Positions 34,144 to 43,411 of a DNA stretch of 54,946 nucleotides are shown one piece after another; position 1 is the stretch's first letter, and every line of letters begins with the position of its first letter. This stretch comes from Chitinophagaceae bacterium (GTDB lineage: Bacteria > Bacteroidota > Bacteroidia > Chitinophagales > Chitinophagaceae). The position numbers and the translations under genes are program-made. The DNA lies in assembly GCA_947455605.1 (NCBI GenBank), contig CANGOX010000012.1:1-54946 (forward strand), in the 5' to 3' direction. Under the pieces are notes generated by a model. The model saw only the letters and a list, made by a program, of their open reading frames with translations, did not search any database and was not told where the DNA came from.

Positions 34144-37100
34144 ATGAATATTTCTGAATTATCGTTGAAGCGGCCGGTATTGGCTACGGTGATGAATCTC
34201 CTGATCATTTTGTTTGGAGTGGTCGGTTTCACTTTTCTGGCTGTAAGGGATTATCCCGCCATTGATCCACCTATTATTACCATCAGCACCAGTTATACCG
34301 GTGCCAACGCAGACATTATTGAAAGCCAGATCACCGAACCTTTGGAAAAACAGGTGAATGGAATTCCCGGTATCCGTACCATATCTTCTTCGAGTAACCT
34401 GGGTAACAGTAATATTACGGTTGAGTTTAACCTGGGAGTTGACCTGGAAGCAGCTGCGAGTGATGTGCGTGATAAAGTAGGACAGGCGCAAAGAAGCCTG
34501 CCACAGGATATTGATGCACCACCGATCGTTTCCAAAGCAGATGCCAATAGTGATTTTATCCTGGTATTATCTCTGCAAAGCCAGACAAAAAGCCTGCTTG
34601 AGTTGAGTGATTATGCTGAGAATGTTTTACAACAGCAATTGCAGACAATTAAGGATGTAAGTTCTGTAAACTTATTCGGGCAGAAAAGATTTGCCATGCG
34701 TTTATGGCTCAACCCGGATAAGATGAATGCGCATAATGTGGCATTTACCGATATCAGAACAGCAGTTGGAACAGAAAATATTGAATTACCACCCGGAAAG
34801 ATCTATGGTAATAATACAGAATTGATCATCCGTGCATTGGGAAGATTGAAGAGTGAAGATGATTTTAAGAATCTGATCATTAAAGAGGATGCAACAGGCA
34901 TTGTGCGTTTAGGTGATGTGTCAAAAGTAGAGTTAGGTCCCGAGCAACTGGAGCAGAGCTGGAAAGTGAATGGTGTAAATGCAGTGGGTTTGGCCATTGT
35001 ACCACAACCCGGCGCCAATAATATTGAGATCGCTGATGAATTTAATAAACGTCTTCAGCAGATCATCCGCTCAAACAAATCGGATATTCAGATGAAAGTG
35101 ATTCTGGATAACACGATCAATATCCGCAAATCGTTAGCCGAAGTAAAAGAGACCCTGATGATCTCTTTCGGGTTGGTGGTATTGGTAATCTTCCTGTTCT
35201 TCCGTAACTGGCTGATCGCATTACGACCTTTGATCGATATTCCGATCTCATTGGTGGCTACGTTCTTTATCATGTATATTTCCGGTTTCTCCATCAATAT
35301 CTTAACCCTGTTAGGTATTGTATTGGCAACAGGATTGGTGGTAGATGATGGAATTGTGGTAACCGAAAATATTTTCCGGAAGCTGGAGGAAGGATTACCT
35401 ATTCATAAAGCCGCATTGGAAGGAAGTAAAGAGATCTTCTTTGCGGTTATCTCAACTTCTATTACCCTGGCTGTTGTATTCTTACCGGTGATTTTCCTGG
35501 AAGGTTTTGTGGGAAGATTATTCCGCGAGTTTGGTGTAACACTGGCAGCTGCTGTATTGATATCTGCTTTTGTATCTCTTACCATTACACCGGTATTGAA
35601 TGTTTACCTGAGATCCAAGAATGCAAACGAAGGTTGGTTCTATAAAAAGACCGAGCCTTTCTTCGCCGGCATGGAAAACGGGTATAAGCGTCTCTTAAGT
35701 GGATTCATGAAGATCCGTTGGGCAGCCTGGGTCATTGTATTGGCTTGTGTTGGGATAATCGTTGCCATTATGGGTACACTGAAAAGTGAAATCGCCCCAA
35801 TGGAAGATAAAAGCAGCGTACGTTTTACCGTAACAGCCGCTGAGGGTACCAGTTATAATTATATGCAGCAGTTAACGGATAATATTTCAAACTATCTGGT
35901 TGACTCTATTCCTGAAAGAGATTTTGTTCAGGCTAGAACACCGGCCGGTTTTGGCCCCGGTGGATCTGCCAACTCCTCATCACCAAGGCTGGCATTGGTA
36001 GAACCGCAATTACGTAAACGAAGCCAGAATGAGATTGCCAATGAGTTACAGAAAAAATTAAGTGGACGATATAATGAGGCGAGGATCTTTGCCGTACAGG
36101 AACAAACCATTTCTGTGGGATTGGGTTCACGCGGTGCATTGCCGATTCAGTTTATTTTAGAGAACCAGGATCTGGCCAAGCTGAAAGCGATCATGCCAAA
36201 ATTTCTGGATGAAGCCAGAAAGGATAAAACTTTTTCTAACGTAGACGTAAACCTGAAATTCAATAAACCGGAAGTACAACTTACGGTTGACCGGATGAAA
36301 GTGAAAGACCTGGGTTTATCAACCGCCGATGTGGTTGCTACAATTCAGTCTGCCTTCAGCGGTGGAAGGTTGGCATATTTTATCATGAATGGTTTCCAGT
36401 ATTCGGTAATTGCGCAGGTAGAAAGAGACAAACGTAACAACCCCAATGATATCCGTAATTTATATGTACGAAATAAGAACGGTGATTATATACCCCTGGA
36501 TGCAGTAGTGCATATTGAAGAAAGCAGTAATCCCTCAACACTCTATCACTTTAACCGATACAAAGCTGCCACCATTTCCGCTTCACTGGCAGAAGGTAAA
36601 ACCATTGGTGATGGATTGAAAGCCATGCAGGCAATTGCGAATAAACTGTTGGATGAAACCTATCAAACCGGGTTGAACGGCCCTTCAAGAGATTATTCTG
36701 AAAGTTCTTCGAATATCGTATTTGCTTTCGGACTCGCACTGATCCTGATCTATCTGGTATTGGCGGGTCAGTTTGAAAGTTTTCTTGATCCTTTCATTAT
36801 CATGTTAACCGTACCGTTGGCTTTAGCAGGTGCCTTATTGAGTTTATATGTATTTAATCAAACCCTGAATATATTCTCTGAAATCGGCATGATCATGCTC
36901 ATCGGTCTTGTAACCAAAAACGGTATCCTGATCGTTGAATTCGCCAATCAGAAACGGAAATTTGGGTTGAAGAAAAAAGAAGCGGTGATTGAAGCCGCAA
37001 CACAGAGGTTGCGCCCTATTTTAATGACAAGTCTCGCAACCTCACTTGGTGCCTTACCCATTGCCCTGAGTTTAGGTGCTGCATCAACCAGCCGTATACC

Positions 37101-37224
37101 ATTGGGTATTGTGGTGGTAGGAGGTATCATGTTCTCATTGGTATTAACACTGTTTGTAATTCCTGCTGTATACACTTTTATCTCTGGTAAGCATAAGGCT
37201 AAAGAACTGGAAATAACTGAGTAA
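34144..37224 (+). CDS. RND-family efflux pump (HAE1-like inner-membrane transporter)
   Basis: A 1026-residue trimeric proton-driven pump with 12 transmembrane helices and two large periplasmic loops. The start MNISELSLKRPVLATVMNL, the first loop (about 35-330), the helix-4 motif GLVVDDGIVVTENIFR (about 398-413, with the paired Asp residues of the proton relay) and GLVTKNGILIVEFANQ (about 920-935) are diagnostic. Drugs, detergents or endogenous metabolites may be the substrates. It is cotranscribed with the adaptor; a repeat follows 3 nt after its stop. Confidence 0.95.
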   Translation: MNISELSLKRPVLATVMNLLIILFGVVGFTFLAVRDYPAIDPPIITISTSYTGANADIIESQITEPLEKQVNGIPGIRTISSSSNLGNSNITVEFNLGVDLEAAASDVRDKVGQAQRSLPQDIDAPPIVSKADANSDFILVLSLQSQTKSLLELSDYAENVLQQQLQTIKDVSSVNLFGQKRFAMRLWLNPDKMNAHNVAFTDIRTAVGTENIELPPGKIYGNNTELIIRALGRLKSEDDFKNLIIKEDATGIVRLGDVSKVELGPEQLEQSWKVNGVNAVGLAIVPQPGANNIEIADEFNKRLQQIIRSNKSDIQMKVILDNTINIRKSLAEVKETLMISFGLVVLVIFLFFRNWLIALRPLIDIPISLVATFFIMYISGFSINILTLLGIVLATGLVVDDGIVVTENIFRKLEEGLPIHKAALEGSKEIFFAVISTSITLAVVFLPVIFLEGFVGRLFREFGVTLAAAVLISAFVSLTITPVLNVYLRSKNANEGWFYKKTEPFFAGMENGYKRLLSGFMKIRWAAWVIVLACVGIIVAIMGTLKSEIAPMEDKSSVRFTVTAAEGTSYNYMQQLTDNISNYLVDSIPERDFVQARTPAGFGPGGSANSSSPRLALVEPQLRKRSQNEIANELQKKLSGRYNEARIFAVQEQTISVGLGSRGALPIQFILENQDLAKLKAIMPKFLDEARKDKTFSNVDVNLKFNKPEVQLTVDRMKVKDLGLSTADVVATIQSAFSGGRLAYFIMNGFQYSVIAQVERDKRNNPNDIRNLYVRNKNGDYIPLDAVVHIEESSNPSTLYHFNRYKAATISASLAEGKTIGDGLKAMQAIANKLLDETYQTGLNGPSRDYSESSSNIVFAFGLALILIYLVLAGQFESFLDPFIIMLTVPLALAGALLSLYVFNQTLNIFSEIGMIMLIGLVTKNGILIVEFANQKRKFGLKKKEAVIEAATQRLRPILMTSLATSLGALPIALSLGAASTSRIPLGIVVVGGIMFSLVLTLFVIPAVYTFISGKHKAKELEITE

Positions 37225-37226
37225 GG

Positions 37227-37292
37227 TCTGGAGTTAGGAGTCTGGAGTTGGGAGTATTTTCCACTCCAGACTCCTAACTCCTAACTCCTGAC
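37227..37292. repeat. 'GGAGTCTGGAGTTAGGAG' hairpin repeat after the RND pump
   Basis: Tandem GGAGTTAGGAGTCTGGAGTT words (37229-37252) face ACTCCAGACTCCTAACTCC repeats (37262-37288), a near-perfect stem starting right after the stop codon. This family appears once in the window. Confidence 0.75.
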
Positions 37293-37350
37293 TTTTATCA
37301 CCCCCATTCCCGCAACTCCTCTTTACCTTTACGGTCATAAACAGAAGAAT

Positions 37351-37995
37351 ATGAGCCGTTCCATAGCCGATATACGTAAAGATTATATGCTGCACTCTTT
37401 GAGTGAAAAAGATGTTGCTCCAAACCCAATTGATCAGTTTACCCGTTGGTGGGATGATGCATTGAACAGTGAGATTGAAGAAGTGAATGCGATGACATTG
37501 GCCACCGTTACGGCAGAAGGATTTCCTTCTGCACGGATCGTTTTGCTGAAAGGGTATACCGAAGAAGGTTTTGTGTTTTTTACCAATTACCAAAGTCATA
37601 AGGGAAAGGAGCTCGCACAAAACCCACGTGCCTGTCTTGTGTTTTTCTGGAAAGCCCTGGAAAGACAGGTACGCATTGAAGGGGTTGTTGCAAAAATATC
37701 TGCGGAAGAGAGTGAATCCTATTTTCAATCGCGCCCTGTTGGCAGCCGTATTGGCGCATGGGCATCACCACAAAGTACCGTAATCAGTGGTAGAGAAGTG
37801 ATAGAGAACAATGTGGTGGAACTTGAAAAAAAATACGCGAATACACCCATTCCACGCCCGGAACATTGGGGAGGCTATATGGTAAAACCCGTAAGCATTG
37901 AATACTGGCAGGGAAGAAGCAGCAGGCTGCACGACAGGATTTTATATACTGCGCAGAAGGATCTTTCGTGGAAGATTGAAAGATTGGCACCTTGA
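37351..37995 (+). CDS. pdxH: Pyridoxamine/pyridoxine 5'-phosphate oxidase
   Basis: A 214-residue FMN enzyme that makes pyridoxal 5'-phosphate. The family N-terminus IADIRKDYMLHSLSEKDV (5-22) is followed by FMN contacts in ARIVLLKGYTEEGFVFFTNYQSHKG and the C-terminal signature RPEHWGGYMVKPVSIEYWQGR...LHDRI (about 169-197) with the substrate-binding Arg and His. Length matches E. coli PdxH (218). It is a single gene with no pyridoxal genes nearby. Confidence 0.96.
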   Translation: MSRSIADIRKDYMLHSLSEKDVAPNPIDQFTRWWDDALNSEIEEVNAMTLATVTAEGFPSARIVLLKGYTEEGFVFFTNYQSHKGKELAQNPRACLVFFWKALERQVRIEGVVAKISAEESESYFQSRPVGSRIGAWASPQSTVISGREVIENNVVELEKKYANTPIPRPEHWGGYMVKPVSIEYWQGRSSRLHDRILYTAQKDLSWKIERLAP

Positions 37996-38022
37996 TTCTG
38001 TTTAGTCTATTTTGGAATTTTG

Positions 38023-38052
38023 TTCCGGCTAAGCCGGGAGGCGGGGTGGTTA
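38023..38052. repeat. CCGGCTAAGCCGGGAGGCGGGGT hairpin
   Basis: A small stem (CCGGCTTA-type palindrome CCGGCTAAGCCGG) of the GC-rich family, 28 nt after the pdxH stop. Confidence 0.6.
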
Positions 38053-38146
38053 AATTTTCATTATTTCTTTACGATTCTCCTTTTCTGAAAACGGATACGC
38101 CTGAATTTACTTAGGTTAGCAAATCTGTTAACTAAAACCCCGTTTC

Positions 38147-38710
38147 ATGAGTAAGTTTTTCGAAAACCGGAACCTGCGTAATCTGCACAGGGACCTTGGC
38201 TATTTTTATGTTGGATTGATCATCGCCTTCGCTATTTCCGGTATTGCACAAAATCACCGCAAACAATGGAAGCCCGACAGGTATGTGTATGAATTTAAAA
38301 AAATTGAGACGGCTTTCCGTTTACCAAAAGAATCCGTAACCAAGGAGGCTGTAGAAGCCTTCAGTAAGGAAAATGGGTTGGTTGAGATGCGTCAGTTTGA
38401 TGTACGTAAAGACAGCAGTCTGGTGATCTCATATAAAGATGCAGATGCAACCATTAAATTGGCCACAGGAAAAGGCGAGATCAATATCTGGCGTAAGAGA
38501 CCGGTATTTGCCCAGTTAACGATGCTGCATAAGAACAACGGCAACCTTTGGTGGATCTGGTATTCAGATATCTTTTCTCTGGGATTGATTATAATTGCCA
38601 CAACAGGCATGTTCTTAATGAAAGGGAAGAATAGTTTTCAAGGACGTGGCTGGAAGTTTGCATTGGCAGGATTGATAGTGCCGATTGTTGTTTTGTTTCT
38701 TATATTCTAA
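38147..38710 (+). CDS. PepSY-associated transmembrane protein
   Basis: A 187-residue inner-membrane protein of the PepSY-TM type. An N-terminal helix (about 18-36) is followed by a periplasmic PepSY-like segment (about 50-110) and two C-terminal helices (about 140-160, 168-187). The conserved RNLHRDLGYFYVGL (about 12-25) and LHKNNGNLWWIWYSDIFS (about 126-143) carry His residues that may bind haem or metal. Relatives occur with iron-uptake reductases. No iron genes are adjacent, so the role stays open. Confidence 0.8.
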   Translation: MSKFFENRNLRNLHRDLGYFYVGLIIAFAISGIAQNHRKQWKPDRYVYEFKKIETAFRLPKESVTKEAVEAFSKENGLVEMRQFDVRKDSSLVISYKDADATIKLATGKGEINIWRKRPVFAQLTMLHKNNGNLWWIWYSDIFSLGLIIIATTGMFLMKGKNSFQGRGWKFALAGLIVPIVVLFLIF

Positions 38711-38711
38711 T

Positions 38712-38790
38712 GCTGCGTGTACTCGCTGTCCTCAGCTTCTCTGCGGTGAATAGAATCACCGCAGAGGCACAAAGGACGCATGAGATTTCA
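38712..38790. repeat. CTCTGCGG-family hairpin between convergent genes
   Basis: CTTCTCTGCGGTGAATAG and ATCACCGCAGAGGCACAAAGGACGC form the central stem (38737-38780), starting right after the PepSY-TM stop. Confidence 0.7.
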
Positions 38791-38795
38791 CAGCG

Positions 38796-39569
38796 TTATT
38801 TCCCCGCAACTTTATATCTCACCTGTTTTCCATCCAGCACTTCTTCATAATACACATTATCAGGCGTTACAAAATATTTCTTGCCATTGATCACAATGGT
38901 TTTGTAATCATCCGGTAGTTTATCGAACACTTCGCCGATGGAGGGTTTAGTATTAGCTGGTTCCGTTGTTGCAGGTGGTGCAACAGGATTAACCGGTGCA
39001 ACATTCGCATTTCTGTCTGTATTCAATACCCCATGTTTGCCTTCAACCGTATACCAGATTTCTCCATTTGGTTTGATATGTTCTTTAAAATAGGTACCGT
39101 TATATTCATAGAATTTCTCTCCGTCAATCACAACCGCTGAAGCATCTCTCGGTATGGCCGGAACTTCTGCTCCAACAGGTGCCTGTACTACTTCATAGTC
39201 TCTGTCTGAGTGGCGATAAAAGATACCGTTATAATAATAATAAGGATAGCCACCCCAGGTTAAGGGCCAATAACCTCTTGGTAAGAGATTGATATGGATC
39301 CCAAAAGGAGGAGGCACAATAGAATAATACCTGCCGGAAGGACGATAAAACAAACCACCGGAATAATAATACGGGTTACCACCAAACTGTAAAGAGAGGA
39401 ATGATCCGGGAATGTTGAAGAAGACCTGACCGCGCGAAGGATAATAACGCCAACTATCATAATTACGGCTTCTTCTGTCGCGACCCCGTTGTGCTTGTGA
39501 AGGAAGCGAAACCGTTACCAGTAAAACAATAAAAAGTGAAACACCCAGGTAAGTAAATTTTGTTTTCAT
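38796..39569 (-). CDS. DUF6515-family secreted protein
   Basis: A 257-residue secreted protein with signal peptide (1-26, ending SQAQR). The mature part begins basic (RGRDRRSRNYDSW), then has Tyr/Gly/Pro-rich segments (NPYYYSGGLFYRPSGRYYSIVPPPFG, split over about 64-90) typical of DUF6515, followed by two copies of a short module: VVIDGEKFYEYNGTYFKE (about 145-162) and IVINGKKYFVTPDNVYYEE (about 229-247). The repeated GxKYY/FYEYNG module may be a small beta-fold. The ATG at 39569 starts the signal peptide. Envelope role unknown. Confidence 0.75.
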   Translation of the reverse strand: MKTKFTYLGVSLFIVLLVTVSLPSQAQRGRDRRSRNYDSWRYYPSRGQVFFNIPGSFLSLQFGGNPYYYSGGLFYRPSGRYYSIVPPPFGIHINLLPRGYWPLTWGGYPYYYYNGIFYRHSDRDYEVVQAPVGAEVPAIPRDASAVVIDGEKFYEYNGTYFKEHIKPNGEIWYTVEGKHGVLNTDRNANVAPVNPVAPPATTEPANTKPSIGEVFDKLPDDYKTIVINGKKYFVTPDNVYYEEVLDGKQVRYKVAGK

Positions 39570-39677
39570 GATCTGAGATTTGATAAGAAAATAGGGAGTA
39601 CCCGTTTTCTTATTCAAAACTCATGCATCATTTTGCAAAGGAAATCATAAAATCGGCGGAAGGGAGGGAAGAGAAGG

Positions 39678-39925
39678 ATTGGGAAATTTTGTCCCGGCTA
39701 AGCCGGGAGGGAAATTGGGAAATTGAAAAGCGCCGTCCTTGCGAGGAACGAAGCAAACTGTGGGTTATCGTTGGGAGAAAAAACTATTGTTAGCGTACGC
39801 TGAATTTCGGTCGCGCTAATAGTTAGGTGCACAGATTGCTTCGTTCCTCGCAAGGACGATTCGGTACTTTCCCCTCCTGGCGCAGCGAGCAGGGGTGCCC
39901 GAACGGCTTATTGATGAGCGGGGTG
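39678..39925. repeat. Three repeat families stacked in a 357-base spacer
   Basis: 39678-39726 carries TTGGGAAATTTTG words with a CCCGGCTAAGCCGGG stem inside. 39732-39860 is a full GTCCTTGCGAGGAACGAAGCAA hairpin whose inner arms AACTATTGTTAGCG (39782-39795) and CGCTAATAGTT (39814-39824) pair a second time. 39868-39925 is the GGGGTGCCC/GCGGGGTGG GC-rich family. No gene is visible between the DUF6515 start and the ligase stop. Confidence 0.75.
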
Positions 39926-39926
39926 G

Positions 39927-41471
39927 TCACTTTCGAAGCTCTTTCTTCAGGATCTTCCCCGTTGCACTCATGGGCAACGCTTGTAAAAACTCAATATGTC
40001 TTGGATATTTATACGATGCTACGCGTTCTTTTGTCCAGCTGATGAGTTCTATATCGGTGATGGTTCGTCCTTCTTTTAATACAACACAGGCTTTTATTTC
40101 TTCACCCATTTCTTCACAGGGGATCCCGATCACGGCTACGAGCGATACGGCTTCGTGTTTGATCATCACTTCTTCTATTTCTCTTGGATATACATTGAAT
40201 CCGCCGCGGATGATCATGTCTTTGGTGCGGTCTACGATATAATAGAATCCATCTGCATCTTTTAAGGCAATATCTCCTGAGTGCAGCCAGCCGTTCTCCA
40301 ATACCTTAGCTGTTTCTGCAGGATTTTTATAATAACCCTTCATTACATTATGGCCGCGGTAGAGTAATTCTCCTTTTTCTCCCACTGGTACCTCGGTCCC
40401 TTCTGCGTTGATCAATTTTACTTCAATGCCCCATGCCGGTGTGCCTATGGATCCTGCTTTTCGTCCAATAGCCAATTGGTTAAAAGTGACCACGGGTGAG
40501 CCTTCCGACATGCCATATCCTTCCAGGATGGCAATGCCGAAACGTTTCTCAAAATTCTCGATCACGTTTACCGGTAAAGAGGCACCGCCTGATAAACAGA
40601 TTTTTAAATTGCCCGCAATTTTCTGATAGTCAAATTTCGGGTCGGTATAATTCAACAATGCCCAATACATGGTGGGTACTCCTGCGAAAACCGTTACTTG
40701 ATGTTTTTGCATGGTATCAAAAACCATTTCGGCATCAAACCGGGCACATAGAATATGCGAGCAGCCACGGTAGATGCCTGCATTCATCATTACGGTCATT
40801 CCAAAAATATGGAACAGCGGCAGTACCAGTAATAAGGTGTCTTCGGGTTGTGCACTCATCAGATCTGCAGAAAGTATGGCATTGAGCAGTAGATTCGAAT
40901 GCGTTAACTCTGCACCCTTAGGTCGACCGGTAGTGCCGGAAGTATAAATGATCACCGCGGTATCATCACCACTGCTTTGATAGGTTTCGAAAACGGTTGA
41001 TTGCCCATTCATTAAGCTGCCCAGCGTTTCAGTGCCTTCAATTGAAGAAGGCATTTCCAGTGTGGCCATGATCATAAAAAAATGTTCACAAGCGGGAACA
41101 TTGGTAAAAGCGGCGTATCCCATCTGGTCCATCGGCAGCTTGGGTGTTCCCCTGTAACAGAAATATGCTTTGGCATCACTATTGGTCAGATGATATTCGA
41201 TCTCATCTTTTTTGAGTAATACACTTAATGGAACAACTACGGCGCCTGCTTTTAAGATGCCATAATAAATAATAGGGAAGGCCGGAAGGTTAAAACAGCT
41301 TAGGGCTACTTTATCACCCGGTTGAATACCTTTTGCACGTAAACCATTGGCTACCCTGCAAGCTGCATTATTTACCTGAGCATAACTAAGCGAATGCTCC
41401 ATAAAAGTAAAAGCGGCTTTTGATGGATAGACCTTTGCGCTGTTATCGAGTAGAACAGAGAGATTAAGCAT
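39927..41471 (-). CDS. Acyl-CoA ligase (ANL superfamily, long-chain fatty acid type)
   Basis: A 514-residue adenylate-forming enzyme that activates a carboxylic acid to its CoA thioester. The P-loop IIYTSGTTGRPKGAE is near 155-169, the acyl pocket motif GYGMSEGSPVVTF near 299-311, the hinge YYIVDRTKDMIIRGGFNVYPREIEEV near 410-435 and the catalytic Lys in ATGKILKKEL at about 505-512. The length (514 versus about 560) fits medium/long or aryl acids; specificity unknown. It could supply the CoA ester for the kinase-dehydrogenase set at 28.7-32.9 kb, but that is speculation. The ATG at 41471 removes a non-conserved extension. Confidence 0.9.
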   Translation of the reverse strand: MLNLSVLLDNSAKVYPSKAAFTFMEHSLSYAQVNNAACRVANGLRAKGIQPGDKVALSCFNLPAFPIIYYGILKAGAVVVPLSVLLKKDEIEYHLTNSDAKAYFCYRGTPKLPMDQMGYAAFTNVPACEHFFMIMATLEMPSSIEGTETLGSLMNGQSTVFETYQSSGDDTAVIIYTSGTTGRPKGAELTHSNLLLNAILSADLMSAQPEDTLLLVLPLFHIFGMTVMMNAGIYRGCSHILCARFDAEMVFDTMQKHQVTVFAGVPTMYWALLNYTDPKFDYQKIAGNLKICLSGGASLPVNVIENFEKRFGIAILEGYGMSEGSPVVTFNQLAIGRKAGSIGTPAWGIEVKLINAEGTEVPVGEKGELLYRGHNVMKGYYKNPAETAKVLENGWLHSGDIALKDADGFYYIVDRTKDMIIRGGFNVYPREIEEVMIKHEAVSLVAVIGIPCEEMGEEIKACVVLKEGRTITDIELISWTKERVASYKYPRHIEFLQALPMSATGKILKKELRK

Positions 41472-41552
41472 GGCATTAATGATTCGGCAATCAGTTAAGA
41501 AGTAATGACTTTTAAATATACTCAAGACGATTCAGAAATACAATTGAAAATC

Positions 41553-41646
41553 CTCTGCGGTTATCTCTGCCTCTCTGCGGCTCTGCGGTGAAGAAAAACT
41601 TCAGGTTCACCGCAGAGCCGCAGAGAACAGTGAGTTTTCGCAGAGG
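41553..41646. repeat. CTCTGCGG-family long hairpin, best-preserved copy
   Basis: A perfect 20-bp stem (CTCTGCGGCTCTGCGGTGAA at 41573-41592 with its complement at 41606-41625) has a 13-nt loop, and outer arms CCTCTGCGG...TTTTCGCAGAGG extend it to about 90 nt. It separates the methyltransferase stop from the ligase start. Confidence 0.85.
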
Positions 41647-41661
41647 GGACCAGACAGGTAT

Positions 41662-42288
41662 TTAGATCTTCTTCAACAACAGAACCAGTATCCTTGGAAT
41701 ATTTGTTCTGTCATCTTCATCAAAATATTCGTTGATGTCTGCTATGGTAAAACCATTGGCTTTTGCGGCCTGTGTAAAGTCGGAAAGATTGTGGGTATAA
41801 CAGGTTACTACCTGCTGGCCATCTTTTGTATCAAACCTTGCTTTGGATCCTGCATATTGTTTGAAGGGATGCAGTTCGCCAATATAAACATAACCGCCTT
41901 TTGTAATGGCTCCAGATAGTTTGTGAAAGATGGCGTTCAGGTCTTCAATGTGCTCCAGAACCAAACTGAAAGTTGCGAGGTCGAAAAGCCGGTTTACAAA
42001 ACTCCAATCTTGTGTAATATCGGCCTGCTGAAATTGAACATTGGATGCTTTGATCTTATCTTTTGCTTTTTCAAGCATCTCTGTTGAAAAATCAACGGCG
42101 GTAAGTTCTGTGGCACGTGTTACCAGCCATTCGGTATTCTTCCCTGTTCCGCAACCGATCTCCAGACAGGTCTTAAAGTGGATGGAGGTTAAGGTATTTC
42201 TTAAACAGATCGCTTCGAGATCCCTTGTTTTGTTGAGATTGGTATCGTATTGTTCTGCCCATGAATTGTATGCTTCTTTAACGTTCAT
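41662..42288 (-). CDS. Class I SAM-dependent methyltransferase
   Basis: A 208-residue Rossmann-fold methyltransferase (Methyltransf_11/25 type). Motif I LEIGCGTGKNTEWL is near 40-53, motif II ELTAVDFSTEML near 58-69, and LATFSLVLEHIEDL near 108-121. Its opening (VKEAYNSWAEQYDTN) resembles ubiquinone/menaquinone and small-molecule methyltransferases. Substrate unknown. It is flanked on both sides by CTCTGCGG-family repeats, so it is probably expressed as a single gene. Confidence 0.88.
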   Translation of the reverse strand: MNVKEAYNSWAEQYDTNLNKTRDLEAICLRNTLTSIHFKTCLEIGCGTGKNTEWLVTRATELTAVDFSTEMLEKAKDKIKASNVQFQQADITQDWSFVNRLFDLATFSLVLEHIEDLNAIFHKLSGAITKGGYVYIGELHPFKQYAGSKARFDTKDGQQVVTCYTHNLSDFTQAAKANGFTIADINEYFDEDDRTNIPRILVLLLKKI

Positions 42289-42312
42289 AGCCGGTTGGTT
42301 TAATTTGAAGAT

Positions 42313-42406
42313 CCCTCTGCGAAAACTCTCCGTTCTCTGCGGCTCTGCGGTGATTAGAAATAACCATTCACCGCAGAGACAGAGAGTAGCAGAGTTTGCG
42401 CAAAGT
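42313..42406. repeat. CTCTGCGG-family long hairpin upstream of the methyltransferase
   Basis: TCTCTGCGGCTCTGCGGTGA (42334-42353) faces TTCACCGCAGAGACAGAGAG (42367-42386), with outer CTCTGCGAAAACTC / GAGTTTGCGCAAAG arms. It ends 13 nt before the convergent side of the DUF4386 stop. Confidence 0.8.
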
Positions 42407-42418
42407 TATTTCTAAAGT

Positions 42419-43138
42419 TTATGATTTTTTCATTACCCGTTCATTCCATTTATTAAGGTTAACACCTTTGAAAATAAGCCATAAGCAAATAGATAATTCT
42501 CCTACAAATGGAGGAAGCAGGATAGCAGGAGAGAGCTGGTTGGCCAATTTGGGTGCCAGTATTACCGCAAAGCTATTAATCAGATAACACAAACCCGCAA
42601 TCTGTATCATAACACCTAATACCTTTGGCAGATACCCTGTTTTGAAAATTAAATACCCATCTATCAAACACTCAAAACCAAAGAAGATAAGGCCAATGCC
42701 AAAACCATACCCATGTGCTTTTACAGAAAGATAGGTCCATGCCTGCAACTGTTCCGGGGTAAAAGCTTTCAGATAATCTGCATTTTCGAGCAGCAGGGGC
42801 ATCATCATATTCATTTTGTTAGCTACTAACACAGCGGTCTGTATCAAGCCAAAGAATACGGCAAGTAAAGCGAGGTCTTTATTTACCGGCCGGAGTAATT
42901 TATAATACACAATGGCCACGATCATATCACATACATGCATCAACAGATCACCCGTAATACCAATGCGCCAGAGCATGGGCGATGCTGCAATATTATTTGC
43001 TGTAGTAGCCGGGTTACCTTGAACCAGTAAAGTATTTCTGATGAACAGCTCACCACAAGCGCCGGCGATGATGATGAAGAGATAAGCGAGGCCGCCTATC
43101 CTTGCGTATACATTCGGGGATGTTTGGGAGTTTGTCAT
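42419..43138 (-). CDS. DUF4386 family membrane protein
   Basis: A 239-residue inner-membrane protein with about six hydrophobic helices (starting at residues 13, 58, 85, 143, 172 and 205). YARIGGLAYLFIIIAGACGE at the N terminus and the YLPKVLGVMIQIAGLCYL stretch are DUF4386 features. The family has no known reaction. Neighbouring spacers on both sides are filled by repeats, so no operon partner is evident. Confidence 0.85.
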   Translation of the reverse strand: MTNSQTSPNVYARIGGLAYLFIIIAGACGELFIRNTLLVQGNPATTANNIAASPMLWRIGITGDLLMHVCDMIVAIVYYKLLRPVNKDLALLAVFFGLIQTAVLVANKMNMMMPLLLENADYLKAFTPEQLQAWTYLSVKAHGYGFGIGLIFFGFECLIDGYLIFKTGYLPKVLGVMIQIAGLCYLINSFAVILAPKLANQLSPAILLPPFVGELSICLWLIFKGVNLNKWNERVMKKS

Positions 43139-43157
43139 GGTGTATTAAATATAATAC

Positions 43158-43320
43158 TATTCTCTGTGAAGCGCTGTTCCTCTGCGGGCTCTGTGTTGAA
43201 AAATAGCAGTGAATGCTAGCTTGCAAAAACATCTGGAGTAAGTTTAACACAGAGGGGTTCGCTAAGAGAGGGACAGAAGAAAAAGAGAGTCTTTCATTAG
43301 CCGGAACCCTCTTTTTCTTC
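43158..43320. repeat. Degenerate CTCTGCGG hairpin plus GAAGAAAAAGAG stem
   Basis: TTCCTCTGCGGGCTCTGTGTTGAA (43176-43199) faces TTTAACACAGAGGGGTTCGC (43242-43261), a divergent copy. A separate perfect 12-bp stem follows (43276-43287 with 43309-43320). Together with 43371-43398 and 43412-43537 this accounts for the whole 403-base gap. Confidence 0.65.
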
Positions 43321-43370
43321 TTTTCTTCGTTTTTCTTTTAGCGAAATAATTTTCCATTTTATCCTCAAAT

Positions 43371-43398
43371 AAAAAACCGCAGTCCTGAGACTGCGGTT
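43371..43398 (-). terminator. Intrinsic terminator downstream of the transketolase gene
   Basis: AACCGCAGTC (43375-43384) pairs with GACTGCGGTT (43389-43398), loop CTGA; read on the minus strand the stem is followed by a T run. Confidence 0.8.
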
Positions 43399-43411
43399 AA
43401 TAATATTTGGT

